Origin: Spongiimicrobium salis | GTDB lineage: Bacteria; Bacteroidota; Bacteroidia; Flavobacteriales; Flavobacteriaceae | Assembly (NCBI RefSeq): GCF_043678055.1 | Contig: NZ_JBHEQA010000001.1 | Location: 1,302,001 to 1,366,000, forward strand | Reading direction: 5' to 3' | DNA length: 64,000 bases | Shown here: in pieces, positions 1 to 10,649 of the stretch | How the letters are laid out: the number at the start of each line of letters is the position of its first letter | Position numbering within the stretch: position 1 is the stretch's first letter | The notes under the pieces: generated by a model | Told to the model about the DNA's origin: nothing | Seen by the model: the letters and a program-made list of their open reading frames with translations, nothing else | Databases searched by the model: none | Position numbers and translations under genes: made by a program

Positions 1-3000
1 AGCAGTATTATCTCCGAACCAACGATACCCGGCAGTTTTGGCCTACTTTCCAGTCGGGATGCCTCCTCAAATTGTAACAACAACCAGGTCATTAATGGGG
101 ATTTCACCATACCGGACGAGGTTCAAGGCCTAATTTCTGCTACTTCATCCTCCAGCATCTTCGAAAATGGGGATTCTGACCTGCCCATAGATGGACAAGA
201 AATATACTTTAGGATAAAAAAATGTAATTCTCTGAACGGTTCCTCTACCTGCACCTATAGCGATACAGAAATAACCTATGTTCCCATTGGCCATGATAGA
301 AGTTTTGAATTGTCCCCGGGAAAATATCGCTTGGAAATTGTAATCGATGTGCCATCCGGTGTCTGTCCCGAAAACGAGGATATCAGGGTGGATCTGTCAT
401 GGAACTACCGAACGTTCCTCGACAAGAAACTGATCGGGGGCCTCAGGATAAAATCCATTACAAACTATGATAATACAGGACTACAGGCCACTAAAAGGAG
501 CTATGCATATCGCAACGAAACGAACAAGGAATCAGGGTGGATCGCCAGTGTCCCCGTCTTTAAAAACGACCTGGTCATAGAGAGTCAAGGTGGCGGCCCT
601 ATTCTGACCGAGAAATTACATTCAAATCATTATATTCCTTTTATCACCACACAAAATAACAATGTAGGCTATACCTATGTGACAGAAACCATAGAGGGAG
701 ATGATACGGAAACCGATCCCGATCAGAAAAAAACCTATGAATACAGTTATTTAGGTTTTACTACCTCCTATCCCGGAGCGCCCGTTTATGGAGAATGGTT
801 GAATGGCAGAGCCACCAAACAATCGTTTTTAGAGGCCGACGTTGCCAATAGCTCTCCTTTGGCTCCGGCCTATCGGGTAAAAAGAGAGCAAAGCAATGAA
901 TACAACTACCTTTTTGGAGCCCAATCGGGAAGCTTATTCAATGTCACTTCCGATATGGTCCTAGGCTTTGATATCTACTTTAGGCCCACGGAATTGATCT
1001 CAAATTCCGTACAGGGTATCTTAGGGCAAATGTACTCTTTGGTCAATGGGGCTACCGTGACAAACAATACGATTGAGAAAGAACTTTTTTACGGACAGAA
1101 TAATGATACCATAGCGTACCTGAGAGAAACCACATACAGTTATAGGGACCTTTATCCTCATCTTTTCCCTATTCTTATGAACGAAAAAAATAGCGAGGGC
1201 AAGGAAACGGAAACTCGCTACTATTATCCAGGGGATACGGAGATAGCTTCCTATCCTTATGTAAATGAACTGATCGATCAACATAGGATTTCCCAGCCCG
1301 TTCGCACAGAAGTAACCGTTACGAAAAATGGGGCTCAATTGTCCAAAACCGATCTTCGTACCATTTTTAGGGATTGGGGAGATAATATTCTTCTGCCCGA
1401 AAAAGTGCAGACCCAAAAAGGAACAGATATTTTGGAGACCCGTATAGAATATCACGACTATGATAGTTTGGGCAATCCTTTGGAAGTTTCCAAGACCGGT
1501 GGGGCCCATATCGTATACCTCTGGGGATACAACAAACAATATCCCATTGCTAAAATAGAGAATGCCACTTTTTCCGAAGTAGCAGCGGCCTTGGGTGTTA
1601 GCGAAACGGTACTGAAAAACTATGACCATACCCATATAAATGCCATAAACGGACTCAGACAAAGTTTTCCAAAGGCTATGGTAACCACGTACCAGTATGA
1701 GCCTTTGATCGGGGTTAGCTCCATGACCGACCCTAGTGGTTATACCATGTCCTATGAATATGATGGCTTCAATAGGCTACGACGGACAAGGGACGGACAA
1801 AACTTGGTAGAAAAGGAATATTTCTACCATTATAAAGGAGAACCTGTTACCCATAGTGAGTTGGTCAGTAGTGGTATCACTTCTGAAAATCTACTTTTTA
1901 CCGGGGAAACGGGGCATTACGTCATTAGCGCCAGTGGAGGTTCCGGAAACTACAGTTATACGTGGACCTTTGAGCATAACAGCGCCCCTACCCTCACAGC
2001 CACCGGGGCTTCGGTCAACCAAATCTTAGGAGCTCCCTACAAGGGCAAGGTCCAGGTAAGCTGTACCATTCGTGATCTGGATACGGGCATAGAGCGCGTA
2101 AGTGTTCGGGAAGTGGATCTGTATACCAGGATTCCTGGGGGTGCGGTCCTTACAAATACCGACCATATCAATATAGGATCTACCGAATATAGCTTTAGTG
2201 TAGCACCACAAGAAGGATCCGGCAACTTCTCCTATAGTTGGAGCATCACCCCTTTTGAGGGTACGCCACCACCACCTATAGTTGGAGGCCCAACCTATTC
2301 CCGTAGTTTTGATACCAGTTTTGAGGGTAAAATTGTCGGCATCCATTGCGATATCACCGATCTTGTCACCGGACAGGGGATACGGTATGAAAAATTCTTA
2401 ATTGCCTATGCCCCACTGTCCTTAGGGAATATTCTGTCCAATGTGGATGCCGTGGAAGGAAATGGGGCATTCACATTTTCTGTGAACGCCACCGGGGGGT
2501 CGCAGGACTACACCTATGATTGGCATTTCGATGGGGTTACCGATATTAGCCTGAACAATGCCGGACCTTCCGTATCCCCAGTGCTCGGAGCAGCCCACTA
2601 TGGTCCTATGCACATTAGTGTTACCGCCACGGATAATCTCACTGGAGCCACAGATACCTCTGTGCACCCGATTCAGATAGTACAACCGCTTTTAGGTGGG
2701 ATGCTCTCTTCCATACCGGCTTCCATCCAAGCGAATACCAATGTCAACCTCCTACAAAACTTTACAACAGACCCTAGCGGAGGGTCAGAACCTTATTCCT
2801 ATCTATGGAAGATTACCAGACCCAATGGACAACTATTGGCAAGTTTTGCCAGAACACTGCCCAGTGTATCCCTAATCATAACCCCAAACATGCAGGGAGA
2901 GATCAGGGTATTCTGCACCGTAACAGATAATCATGGCTTCACGGCAAACTCCAATACCCTTGCTGCAACCGTAACTACTGGCACCAATGGCGGACCAGGT

Positions 3001-3270
3001 ATTTCGGGCTTTCAATCTAACCAACAGACCATTTCAGGCAACACGAGCACATTGTCCATAACACCCACAATGGACAGTACCGTTTCCGGTCTCAGTTGTG
3101 CTTGGTATGTGGACTATGGTGACGGCAATGGTTTTGTGGAAACCGCTGTAGATCCTACGCTTTCCCTATCGCTCCCTTGTGGGGAGAGTGCCCAGGTAAA
3201 ATGTATCGTTACCGATTCCGGGGGGGGCACCAGCGAACATACACAAACCATAACATCCACCTGTAATTAA
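1..3270 (+). CDS. RHS/YD-repeat surface protein with PKD/Ig-like C-terminal repeats (5' end outside window)
   Basis: The frame is open from base 1 with no stop, so the gene starts upstream and only its last 1089 codons are visible; the TTG at 310 is an internal codon. The middle part (about 1200-1850) carries RHS/YD-type signatures such as YYYPGDTEIASYPY, YLWGYNKQYPIAKIEN and DPSGYTMSYEYDGFNRLRR, as in flavobacterial RHS proteins. The rest (about 1880-3267) consists of roughly five repeats of about 90 residues with GGSGNYSYTW-like cores, typical of PKD/Ig-like modules, and it stops there with no toxin tip. It lies 12 bp upstream of the large RHS toxin gene on the same strand, so co-transcription is likely. 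I infer a surface or secreted partner of that protein. RHS relationship is good; the PKD assignment is moderate. Confidence 0.8.
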   Translation, partial: SSIISEPTIPGSFGLLSSRDASSNCNNNQVINGDFTIPDEVQGLISATSSSSIFENGDSDLPIDGQEIYFRIKKCNSLNGSSTCTYSDTEITYVPIGHDRSFELSPGKYRLEIVIDVPSGVCPENEDIRVDLSWNYRTFLDKKLIGGLRIKSITNYDNTGLQATKRSYAYRNETNKESGWIASVPVFKNDLVIESQGGGPILTEKLHSNHYIPFITTQNNNVGYTYVTETIEGDDTETDPDQKKTYEYSYLGFTTSYPGAPVYGEWLNGRATKQSFLEADVANSSPLAPAYRVKREQSNEYNYLFGAQSGSLFNVTSDMVLGFDIYFRPTELISNSVQGILGQMYSLVNGATVTNNTIEKELFYGQNNDTIAYLRETTYSYRDLYPHLFPILMNEKNSEGKETETRYYYPGDTEIASYPYVNELIDQHRISQPVRTEVTVTKNGAQLSKTDLRTIFRDWGDNILLPEKVQTQKGTDILETRIEYHDYDSLGNPLEVSKTGGAHIVYLWGYNKQYPIAKIENATFSEVAAALGVSETVLKNYDHTHINAINGLRQSFPKAMVTTYQYEPLIGVSSMTDPSGYTMSYEYDGFNRLRRTRDGQNLVEKEYFYHYKGEPVTHSELVSSGITSENLLFTGETGHYVISASGGSGNYSYTWTFEHNSAPTLTATGASVNQILGAPYKGKVQVSCTIRDLDTGIERVSVREVDLYTRIPGGAVLTNTDHINIGSTEYSFSVAPQEGSGNFSYSWSITPFEGTPPPPIVGGPTYSRSFDTSFEGKIVGIHCDITDLVTGQGIRYEKFLIAYAPLSLGNILSNVDAVEGNGAFTFSVNATGGSQDYTYDWHFDGVTDISLNNAGPSVSPVLGAAHYGPMHISVTATDNLTGATDTSVHPIQIVQPLLGGMLSSIPASIQANTNVNLLQNFTTDPSGGSEPYSYLWKITRPNGQLLASFARTLPSVSLIITPNMQGEIRVFCTVTDNHGFTANSNTLAATVTTGTNGGPGISGFQSNQQTISGNTSTLSITPTMDSTVSGLSCAWYVDYGDGNGFVETAVDPTLSLSLPCGESAQVKCIVTDSGGGTSEHTQTITSTCN

Positions 3271-3282
3271 GACCAGCACCCT

Positions 3283-6200
3283 ATGAAAACCTTATATACC
3301 ACCATCCTCGCCCTATTATTGATCGCTCCGGCCATATTGGCCCATACGAAAGATGAAACCCTGCAGACGGCTGCAGGAACCTACCAATTGATCAATTCAA
3401 CGACCGACCTTCCCGTACAGGATCTTGTGGACGGCAGTACCATAAACCTGCTCCAAACGGGAACCCAACTCAACATACGGGCCATCCCTTCATCACACAT
3501 CGGGGCCGTGGAGAGTGTCCGCTTCACTTCTACGGGTTTCTCCAAAACGGAAAGTGCAGCGCCCTATGCTTACCAAGGGGATCTTAATGGGGATTATTAC
3601 AATTGGCAGCCCAATGTAGGGACCTTGGTCATTACGGTAAAATACTATAGTGCCGATGGTGCCTCTGGCAGTCTCTTGGGAGAAGACCAAATCAGCTTGC
3701 ACTTCTCGGATCAGGGCGATACCACCGCACCTTCCGCACCAAACGGCCTTTCTTCGGGTACCATTACCGATAGCTCCGTACAATTGTCCTGGAACGCGGC
3801 CAGCGATGATACGGCCGTGACCGGGTATATCGTAAAACAGAACGGGAGCACGCTGGCCAATCTAGGAAATGTGACTACCTACACGGCCATTGGCCTCACG
3901 CCCAGTACTTCATATGATTTTACGGTAAGTGCCCTAGATGCTGCCAATAATGAAGGGCTTCCCAGCAATCTGCTCACGGTGGCCACCACAGCTACCCCAG
4001 ATACCCAAGCGCCCACCGCTGTTACCCTATCCTTGGCCGGCACCAGTACCAGCAGTATTTCCCTGTCCTGGAATGCGGCCACGGATAATGCCGGAGTCTC
4101 GGGCTACCGTATCTATGATGGTACGGGAAATGTGCTCATTAGTTTGGGCAATGTGCTTTCCCATACTCTGGGCAACCTGTCCCCGGGAACAGCCTACACC
4201 TATGCAGTGAGCGCCGTGGACGCAGCCGGCAATATCGGTACCATTAGTAATCAGGTCAGTGCTTCAACGGGCACGATATCCACTACCTATGGCACTTATG
4301 AGCTCATAGGTTCCACAGATAATACGGTCCGGAGCCTATTCTTGGGCGGAAGCACCTATAATTTGGACATCGTTGGGGATTCCCTGAATATTAGGGCCAT
4401 TCCTCCACAAGGGTCGGGAGTCATGAGCGTAAAATTTGTTTCTGCGGATGATAATCACTCCCGTACGGAAAGTACCGCGCCCTATGCCTATTTTGGGGAT
4501 TTTGCCGACCAGTATTATCACTGGCACCCGCCTTATTTGGACGCTCCCATGGACATTACCATCTTCTACTATAGTGGCCCCAGTGCTACGGGAACTGTTT
4601 TGGGCAGGGACGATCTTAGCGTCACTTTTGTAGATATCGCGGATCTGGAAGCGCCTTCCATGGTTAGCGGAATCTCGGCATCAAACATCACCGACTCCAG
4701 TATTCGCCTGGATTGGCTCCCTTCCACGGATGATAGGGCCGTAACCGCATATACGATCTATGACGGGAATGCACTGCTCGCCACGACCACCATTCCCGGG
4801 CATACCCTGAACGGCCTTGCTCCCGGCAGTCTGCACCATATTACCATTAGAGCCCTTGATGCCTCTGGAAAAAGCAGTCCCTCCAGTACAGTCCTACAAG
4901 TGAGCACCACGGATAGTGTTTCTCCTACCATTCCAACAGGGCTGGCAGCAAGCATTGTTTCGCCCAACGCCATAGACCTGTCCTGGAATGCTGCTACCGA
5001 TAATGTGGCCGTGACCACATACCTCTTGTCCATTAACAATGCTGCTCCCATTGCCTTGGGGGACTTGACCACCCATTCCCTGAACGGTCTGGATCCGGGA
5101 ACTTCCTATGATTTTAAGATAGCAGCCAGGGATGGCGCAGGCAACCAGAGTTCATATAGCCTCTCCATACAACTAAATACCCCTGCGACCACCAATACTT
5201 TTGCTACCTATACCCTCATCAATTCGGCTACGGACCAAGAGATTATGGAACTCTTTGATGGGCAGGCCATCGATCTTAACGGGACGGGACGGGCACTCAA
5301 TATCGATGCCGTTCCTGTAGACCCCACTAATGTGGGCAGTGTACGCTTTTCTTCTTCGGATGGCTATACGGCAGTAGAGACCAATGCGCCTTATGCCTAT
5401 GCCTATAATATTGGCCCGGATTTTCAGGATTGGGAACCGCCTTTGGGGTCGCTCAGTTTTACCGTAGAATACTATACCGGGTCTGGGGCGACGGGAAGTC
5501 TTATCGGCACAGATCAATTTACCCTTACTTTTACGGAAGGTGCGGATATTGAAAACCCCACTCCGGTACAATTGAGTTTTGGGGCGGCTACAGCGAATAG
5601 CATCCCCATTTCCTGGAGTACCTCACAGGACAATGTAGGCATCGCAGGCTATCGCCTCTTTCAGAACGGACAACTGCTGAGCGGTGGTCCGCTAGGTCCT
5701 ACAATAACCTCCTATACGGCTACCGGGCTAGAAGCGGATACCAATTATAATTATGTGGTACGTGCCTTTGACGCCGCGGGCAACCAGAGTGATGGGCAGA
5801 CCTTTACGGCCCGTACGGCCATGGCCACGGGGAATCCTCCTCCCAGCATACCTACAGGTATCAGTGGATCTCCCGGCCCGGGATCGGCCTATACCTTGAA
5901 CTGGACCCCATCTACGGACAATGATCTGGCCGGCTATTACATTTATACGGATGGCCTGCCCACCATCACCGTGGGGGTGGATGATACCTATACGATTATG
6001 GGGCTCAACGATTTTGCTTCCTATACCTTTAGGGTCAGTGCCTTTGACGCTGCGGGCAATGAAAGCGGGCTCAGTGTGCCCCATCAGGGGATTGCCGGTG
6101 ACGGTACGCCCCCGAGCACGGGAAGCCTTTCGGTAGACCAAAGGGGAGAGACTCACATTTCGATTTCTCTCAATGGTTTTAGCGATAATTCGGGAAGTAT

Positions 6201-9200
6201 CGATAAATACCTGGTTTTTGTCAATGGTGTACAATCCATGGAACTTCAGGGAACTGCGAGCAACTTTATCTTGAACGGACTCATTTTAGGGAATTCATAT
6301 GCTATTTTTGTCCGGGCCTCCGATGCTTCCGGAAATAGTTCCCAGACTCCTGTAATCAATGTGACCACCCAAACCAGTACCGATACCGACTCGCCTGCGG
6401 CGCCAAGTCTTTCCTTGGTCAATAGGGATTTTGAGAGCATTGCCGTTTCCTGGGACGTTCCTCTTGATGTGAGCGGAATAGCTGCCTATAGGCTCTTTTT
6501 AGAGGATGTGTTTACTGCCGAACTTTCCGGAGATCAGACCCAATTTACCTTTACCGGGCTACTGCAACAGGAATCTTATGGCATCAAAATCGTTGCCGTG
6601 GACGGGGCCGACAATGCCAGCCTCAAGAGCACAGAACTTAGGATAGAGACCACCATTGCCCCTGGCTATCAAAGTGTAGATCTTACGGACGAAAACTATG
6701 TCTATACCCGTACCTTTCAGGTGGGGAAGGCGGACCATAGTACCATTGCCCGGGAAAAAGATGTGATCGAGGACATTGTTTATGTGGATGGCCTTGGCCG
6801 AAACAGGCAACAAATTGCCATCAAGCAATCCTTCGATAACAAAGATATCATCATTCCTATGGAGTACGACAGCTTTGGAAGGCAGATCAAAGAATACCTC
6901 CCCTATGAGGGCGGGGCCCAATATGGGGGGCTTCGGGATCAGGCCGTAGCAAAATTAGGTGTCGACAGCTACTATACCGGCCGATATACGGACGATCTTG
7001 GAAATACGCCCAATACCTATAGTGAAATACAGTACGAAGCTTCTTCTTTGAATAGGCCCATCAAACAGGCCGCTCCAGGGGAATCCTGGAAGATGGGCTC
7101 CGGCCATGAGATCGAATTTTCGTATCGCACCAATACTGCAGGAGAAGTACTCAATTTTGAGGTGGACCTTTCGGCCGGTGCTGAAAATCCGGTCTTGGAA
7201 ACCAATGCCGTGCCCTATGTGGTCGGTGATCTTTCCAAAACCATTACCTATGATGAAAACCATACGCCCTCTTCCGGCAAGGACCATAGTACGGAGGAGT
7301 TTACGGACAAGCGCGGACGGGTGGTATTGAAAAGGACCTATAACGAGCAGGAGCCCCACGATACCTATTATGTCTATGACGATTTCAACAACCTCACTTT
7401 TGTACTGCCCCCCAAGGTGGACACCTCCGATGGGGTATCCGCTCTGGAGCTCTCCGAACTCTGCTACCAGTACCGTTACGACCATCGCAACCGTCTGGTG
7501 GAGAAGAAGATCCCCGGGAAAGAGTGGGAATATATTGTCTATAACATTCTGGACCAGCCCATCCTCACCCAGGACCCCAACCTTGAGGCCCAGGGCCGAT
7601 GGCTCTTTACCAAATACGACGCCTTTGGGCGGGTGGCCTATACCGGCTTCTATGACAATGCGGGCAGTAGGGAAGTGGTACAGACCGCAGCCGATGCCGT
7701 TGCCGCTACCTTCGAGGAAAAGACCGATACCAGTTTTGAGACCCTGGGGGGCACCAAGGTGAACTATACCAATACGACCTTCCCCACTACTGGGATCAGC
7801 GAACTGCTCACCATCAGCTATTATGACAACTATAGTTTTGAGGGGAGTCCCGGCCTGCCCGCTTCCAACGGTCTGGGTACTTCTTTGTTGACTGCGCCCA
7901 CAACACAGGGATTGCCCACCGCCTCTTTGGTGAAGGTATTGGGTACCGATCAGTGGGCCGTTACCGTCACGGGTTACGATGAAAAAAGGCGTCCTGTCTA
8001 TGTCAGGAGCCACAACCCCTATCTGGATGCCCTCGATATCGTGGACTCCAAACTGGACTTTCTGGGAAGGGCCGAACAAGTGAAGAGCGTCCACATCAAG
8101 GATGGGAACGACCCCATAGAGACCCTGGACACCTTTACCTATGACAATAGCGGCAGGGTGCTCTCCCAGGTACAGGACCTGGGCGGCAAGCGGGAGTCTA
8201 TCGTACAGAACGAATACGACCCCATGGGCCTCCTCGTCCACAAGGAAGTGGGCGGAAGCCCGACCAACTCCCTACAGAGCGTGGATCTCACCTATAACCT
8301 CAGGGGATGGCTCACCGGGATCAATGCGCCCGACCTTGTCACCAACTCCACGGGAGGCAACAGGCTCTTCGCCTTTGCCATACATTACGACAAGAGTGCC
8401 AATGGCAGTACGCCCCTCTTCAACGGCAATATCGGGAGCACCGAATGGCGTACAAAGAACAGCTCCAAAAAGAGAAGGTATTACCGCTACAGCTATGACG
8501 CCCTCAACAGGCTCAAGACCGCCATTACCGACTCCTGGCGCTATAACCTGGGAAGCAGCAGCGTGCCCGTATCCTATGACAAGAACGGCAATATCCTTAG
8601 GCTCTACAGAAGGGGCCATACCTCGGACAACCCCGTGGACAGCCAAAACCTGGGCTATGGAATCATGGACGATCTGAACTATACCTATGATACCGGGAAC
8701 AAACTGCTCCGTGTCACCGATACCAGGGACAAGGACTACGGCTTTATCGATGGGAACATTGTAGGGGACGACTATGAATACGACCTTAATGGGAACCTCA
8801 CCCTTGATAGGAACAAGGGCATCACCGCGATTACCTACAACCATCTGAACCTGCCCACCCAAGTTTCGGTGAACGGGAACGAAAATGTGGGAAATATCTC
8901 CTATATTTACATGGCCGACGGGACCAAGATCGAAAAGATCGTCAACAATCAGGACCCGGCGGGAAGTTCTTTGACCGCCACGGAATACTGTGGCAACTAT
9001 GTATATGAACGAACGGGCAGCGCCGCCGCAGACCTTAAGTTCTTTAACCATCCGGAAGGGTATATCGAGCCCGATGGCCAGGGGGGCTATGACTATATCT
9101 ACCAGTACAAAGATCATCTGGGGAACATCCGCCTCTCCTATGCCGATGACAACGGAAACGGGGCCATCGAAACCGGTTCCTCCTATACGGAGATTCGGGA

Positions 9201-10176
9201 GGAGAACAATTACTATCCCTTCGGACTAAAGCACAAAGGGTACAATAACAACCAGAACGGCAGGGACCATAAATTTGAGTATAACGGTATCGAGCTGGAG
9301 GAGTCACTGGGCTTGAATCTTATGGAAATGCCGCTCAGATTGTTCGACCCAGCAATCGCGAGATGGTCCGTTATAGACCCCGTCACTCATCACTGGCAGT
9401 CCACTTATGGAGGTTTTGATAACAATCCAATATTCTGGGCAGATCCGAGCGGAGCATCGGTTACCAGAAACGATGACGGATCCGTTACGATTGATGGAGA
9501 TAATGCCGCACAGGCTTTTATCAATCTGAGAAATGCCTTTGGAGAAGATTCCGATTCAGAAGGTGATGATACCGACCCAAAAAAGAAAAAAAACAAGCAT
9601 AATCGTAGAGTTGTTCACCAAGATCCAGGGAGTATAGACAATTTTGATGGTTACACAAATGAAGGAGACGATAGTTCCCCTCCATTATCTGAACTTTCAG
9701 AAGAAGAAAGAGCAAGACGAAATAGTTTGTTTATAACTATAGTTACCTTACCCGCCGATGCAACTGGACTATCTTCATTGGGAAAAGCTGTTTTAAGAAG
9801 AGTTGTTGCAAGGCGATTTATAAAACAAACATTTAAGTCAGGCACTCGAAAAGTTCTATTGCAACAGGGAGTTCGCTATTTTGATGACGGTATAAAAGGC
9901 CTTGAACACTTTACCAAACATGGAAATAGTGTTATGAATGCTCTAAGTAAAAAATCATATAGTTTTACTCAATATTTAGATGATGCCAATCATGTTCTTA
10001 ATAAAGGTACTTTTGTTCCTGAATTGAATGGTTATGTTAAGCTTATTGGAGGAAAAGGAAGTGCAAAATTTGGGTTTGTAGGATTAAATAGAACTACTGG
10101 GGGCATAACAACATTCCATCTTAAAACGGCAAAAGAACTAGCCAAAAAAGCTCCTAGTTTAGGAATTGGATTATAA
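3283..10176 (+). CDS. secreted RHS-repeat polymorphic toxin with FnIII and adhesive modules
   Basis: A 2297-residue protein. Residues 1-20 form a signal peptide (MKTLYTTILALLLIAPAILA). Three related modules of about 110 residues start near residues 29, 334 and 639; each has an INSTTD-like opening and an SAPYAY segment. Between and after them lie about eight FnIII-like domains with the AxDxAGN signature. A DUF6443-like region begins near residue 1128 and YD/RHS repeats follow. The RHS-associated core (about 1999-2058) ends in RWSVIDP and ADPSGA, marking the border to the variable tip. The tip contains a KKKKNKHNRR linker and a final domain with LEHFTKHG, YLDDANHVL and TGGITTFHL, which resembles barnase/EndoU/ColicinE5-type RNase (BECR) toxin tails; that family is an inference. 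Base composition becomes clearly more AT-rich from about 9560, as expected for an exchanged tip. The cognate immunity gene should be the next one. Confidence 0.9.
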   Translation: MKTLYTTILALLLIAPAILAHTKDETLQTAAGTYQLINSTTDLPVQDLVDGSTINLLQTGTQLNIRAIPSSHIGAVESVRFTSTGFSKTESAAPYAYQGDLNGDYYNWQPNVGTLVITVKYYSADGASGSLLGEDQISLHFSDQGDTTAPSAPNGLSSGTITDSSVQLSWNAASDDTAVTGYIVKQNGSTLANLGNVTTYTAIGLTPSTSYDFTVSALDAANNEGLPSNLLTVATTATPDTQAPTAVTLSLAGTSTSSISLSWNAATDNAGVSGYRIYDGTGNVLISLGNVLSHTLGNLSPGTAYTYAVSAVDAAGNIGTISNQVSASTGTISTTYGTYELIGSTDNTVRSLFLGGSTYNLDIVGDSLNIRAIPPQGSGVMSVKFVSADDNHSRTESTAPYAYFGDFADQYYHWHPPYLDAPMDITIFYYSGPSATGTVLGRDDLSVTFVDIADLEAPSMVSGISASNITDSSIRLDWLPSTDDRAVTAYTIYDGNALLATTTIPGHTLNGLAPGSLHHITIRALDASGKSSPSSTVLQVSTTDSVSPTIPTGLAASIVSPNAIDLSWNAATDNVAVTTYLLSINNAAPIALGDLTTHSLNGLDPGTSYDFKIAARDGAGNQSSYSLSIQLNTPATTNTFATYTLINSATDQEIMELFDGQAIDLNGTGRALNIDAVPVDPTNVGSVRFSSSDGYTAVETNAPYAYAYNIGPDFQDWEPPLGSLSFTVEYYTGSGATGSLIGTDQFTLTFTEGADIENPTPVQLSFGAATANSIPISWSTSQDNVGIAGYRLFQNGQLLSGGPLGPTITSYTATGLEADTNYNYVVRAFDAAGNQSDGQTFTARTAMATGNPPPSIPTGISGSPGPGSAYTLNWTPSTDNDLAGYYIYTDGLPTITVGVDDTYTIMGLNDFASYTFRVSAFDAAGNESGLSVPHQGIAGDGTPPSTGSLSVDQRGETHISISLNGFSDNSGSIDKYLVFVNGVQSMELQGTASNFILNGLILGNSYAIFVRASDASGNSSQTPVINVTTQTSTDTDSPAAPSLSLVNRDFESIAVSWDVPLDVSGIAAYRLFLEDVFTAELSGDQTQFTFTGLLQQESYGIKIVAVDGADNASLKSTELRIETTIAPGYQSVDLTDENYVYTRTFQVGKADHSTIAREKDVIEDIVYVDGLGRNRQQIAIKQSFDNKDIIIPMEYDSFGRQIKEYLPYEGGAQYGGLRDQAVAKLGVDSYYTGRYTDDLGNTPNTYSEIQYEASSLNRPIKQAAPGESWKMGSGHEIEFSYRTNTAGEVLNFEVDLSAGAENPVLETNAVPYVVGDLSKTITYDENHTPSSGKDHSTEEFTDKRGRVVLKRTYNEQEPHDTYYVYDDFNNLTFVLPPKVDTSDGVSALELSELCYQYRYDHRNRLVEKKIPGKEWEYIVYNILDQPILTQDPNLEAQGRWLFTKYDAFGRVAYTGFYDNAGSREVVQTAADAVAATFEEKTDTSFETLGGTKVNYTNTTFPTTGISELLTISYYDNYSFEGSPGLPASNGLGTSLLTAPTTQGLPTASLVKVLGTDQWAVTVTGYDEKRRPVYVRSHNPYLDALDIVDSKLDFLGRAEQVKSVHIKDGNDPIETLDTFTYDNSGRVLSQVQDLGGKRESIVQNEYDPMGLLVHKEVGGSPTNSLQSVDLTYNLRGWLTGINAPDLVTNSTGGNRLFAFAIHYDKSANGSTPLFNGNIGSTEWRTKNSSKKRRYYRYSYDALNRLKTAITDSWRYNLGSSSVPVSYDKNGNILRLYRRGHTSDNPVDSQNLGYGIMDDLNYTYDTGNKLLRVTDTRDKDYGFIDGNIVGDDYEYDLNGNLTLDRNKGITAITYNHLNLPTQVSVNGNENVGNISYIYMADGTKIEKIVNNQDPAGSSLTATEYCGNYVYERTGSAAADLKFFNHPEGYIEPDGQGGYDYIYQYKDHLGNIRLSYADDNGNGAIETGSSYTEIREENNYYPFGLKHKGYNNNQNGRDHKFEYNGIELEESLGLNLMEMPLRLFDPAIARWSVIDPVTHHWQSTYGGFDNNPIFWADPSGASVTRNDDGSVTIDGDNAAQAFINLRNAFGEDSDSEGDDTDPKKKKNKHNRRVVHQDPGSIDNFDGYTNEGDDSSPPLSELSEEERARRNSLFITIVTLPADATGLSSLGKAVLRRVVARRFIKQTFKSGTRKVLLQQGVRYFDDGIKGLEHFTKHGNSVMNALSKKSYSFTQYLDDANHVLNKGTFVPELNGYVKLIGGKGSAKFGFVGLNRTTGGITTFHLKTAKELAKKAPSLGIGL

Positions 10177-10188
10177 TAATTTTTTATC

Positions 10189-10557
10189 ATGGTGATTATT
10201 AAAGAAATAAAATGGATTTCCAAAGACGCTCTTGAAGCAGAAATTATTGTTTCAGATGGGGAAAACGATTTGTTATGCTTTAGTCATCCCTTTAAAATGA
10301 ACGAAGGAGATCAACTAATTGATCCAATATATGCTTTTGAAGCTTCAAAAATCCAGAAATTGGATGCATTAAGTTTTAAGATAAAAAAATTGAAAGGTTC
10401 TTTTGATTATTCAATTCAAGGACAATTAATGAATAAAGAGTTAGGAATCGTAAAATTAGGCAATATACTAATTGATATTGGAAATGATTTTATTCCTAGT
10501 GACCTGAAAAATAATGATTACATTTCTTTTAACTGTGAAAGATTTGATATTTATTGA
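10189..10557 (+). CDS. probable cognate immunity protein A
   Basis: A 122-residue protein without signal peptide or membrane segment, starting 12 bp after the stop of the RHS toxin gene. I recognise no family. Position directly behind a variable toxin tip, small size, acidic/hydrophobic composition and AT-rich base use like the tip all fit a cytoplasmic immunity protein, which would match an RNase-type toxin. Function is inferred from position only. The alternative is an unrelated small gene, which is unlikely given the pattern repeated downstream. Confidence 0.75.
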   Translation: MVIIKEIKWISKDALEAEIIVSDGENDLLCFSHPFKMNEGDQLIDPIYAFEASKIQKLDALSFKIKKLKGSFDYSIQGQLMNKELGIVKLGNILIDIGNDFIPSDLKNNDYISFNCERFDIY

Positions 10558-10588
10558 TGATAATGTTCATAATTGACCCCTCATGAAT

Positions 10589-10606
10589 ACCAGTTTTGCA
10601 ACTGGT
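10589..10606. repeat. cassette-border hairpin, copy a (short)
   Basis: Inverted repeat ACCAGTT/AACTGGT with a short loop, followed by ACCGTCAT. This is the minimal form of the border element that recurs near 11559, 14461, 15254, 16503 and 17940. Here it lies between immunity gene A and the next orphan toxin tail. Confidence 0.5.
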
Positions 10607-10649
10607 ACCGTCATAAATAATTTAAACAAAAGAGGAAATATATAATTTT

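Noticed and set aside
6955..8241. 428-codon minus-strand reading frame inside the RHS gene
   Set aside because: It is an opposite-strand shadow of the RHS core; its glycine/isoleucine-rich product reflects RHS codon use and has no domain.
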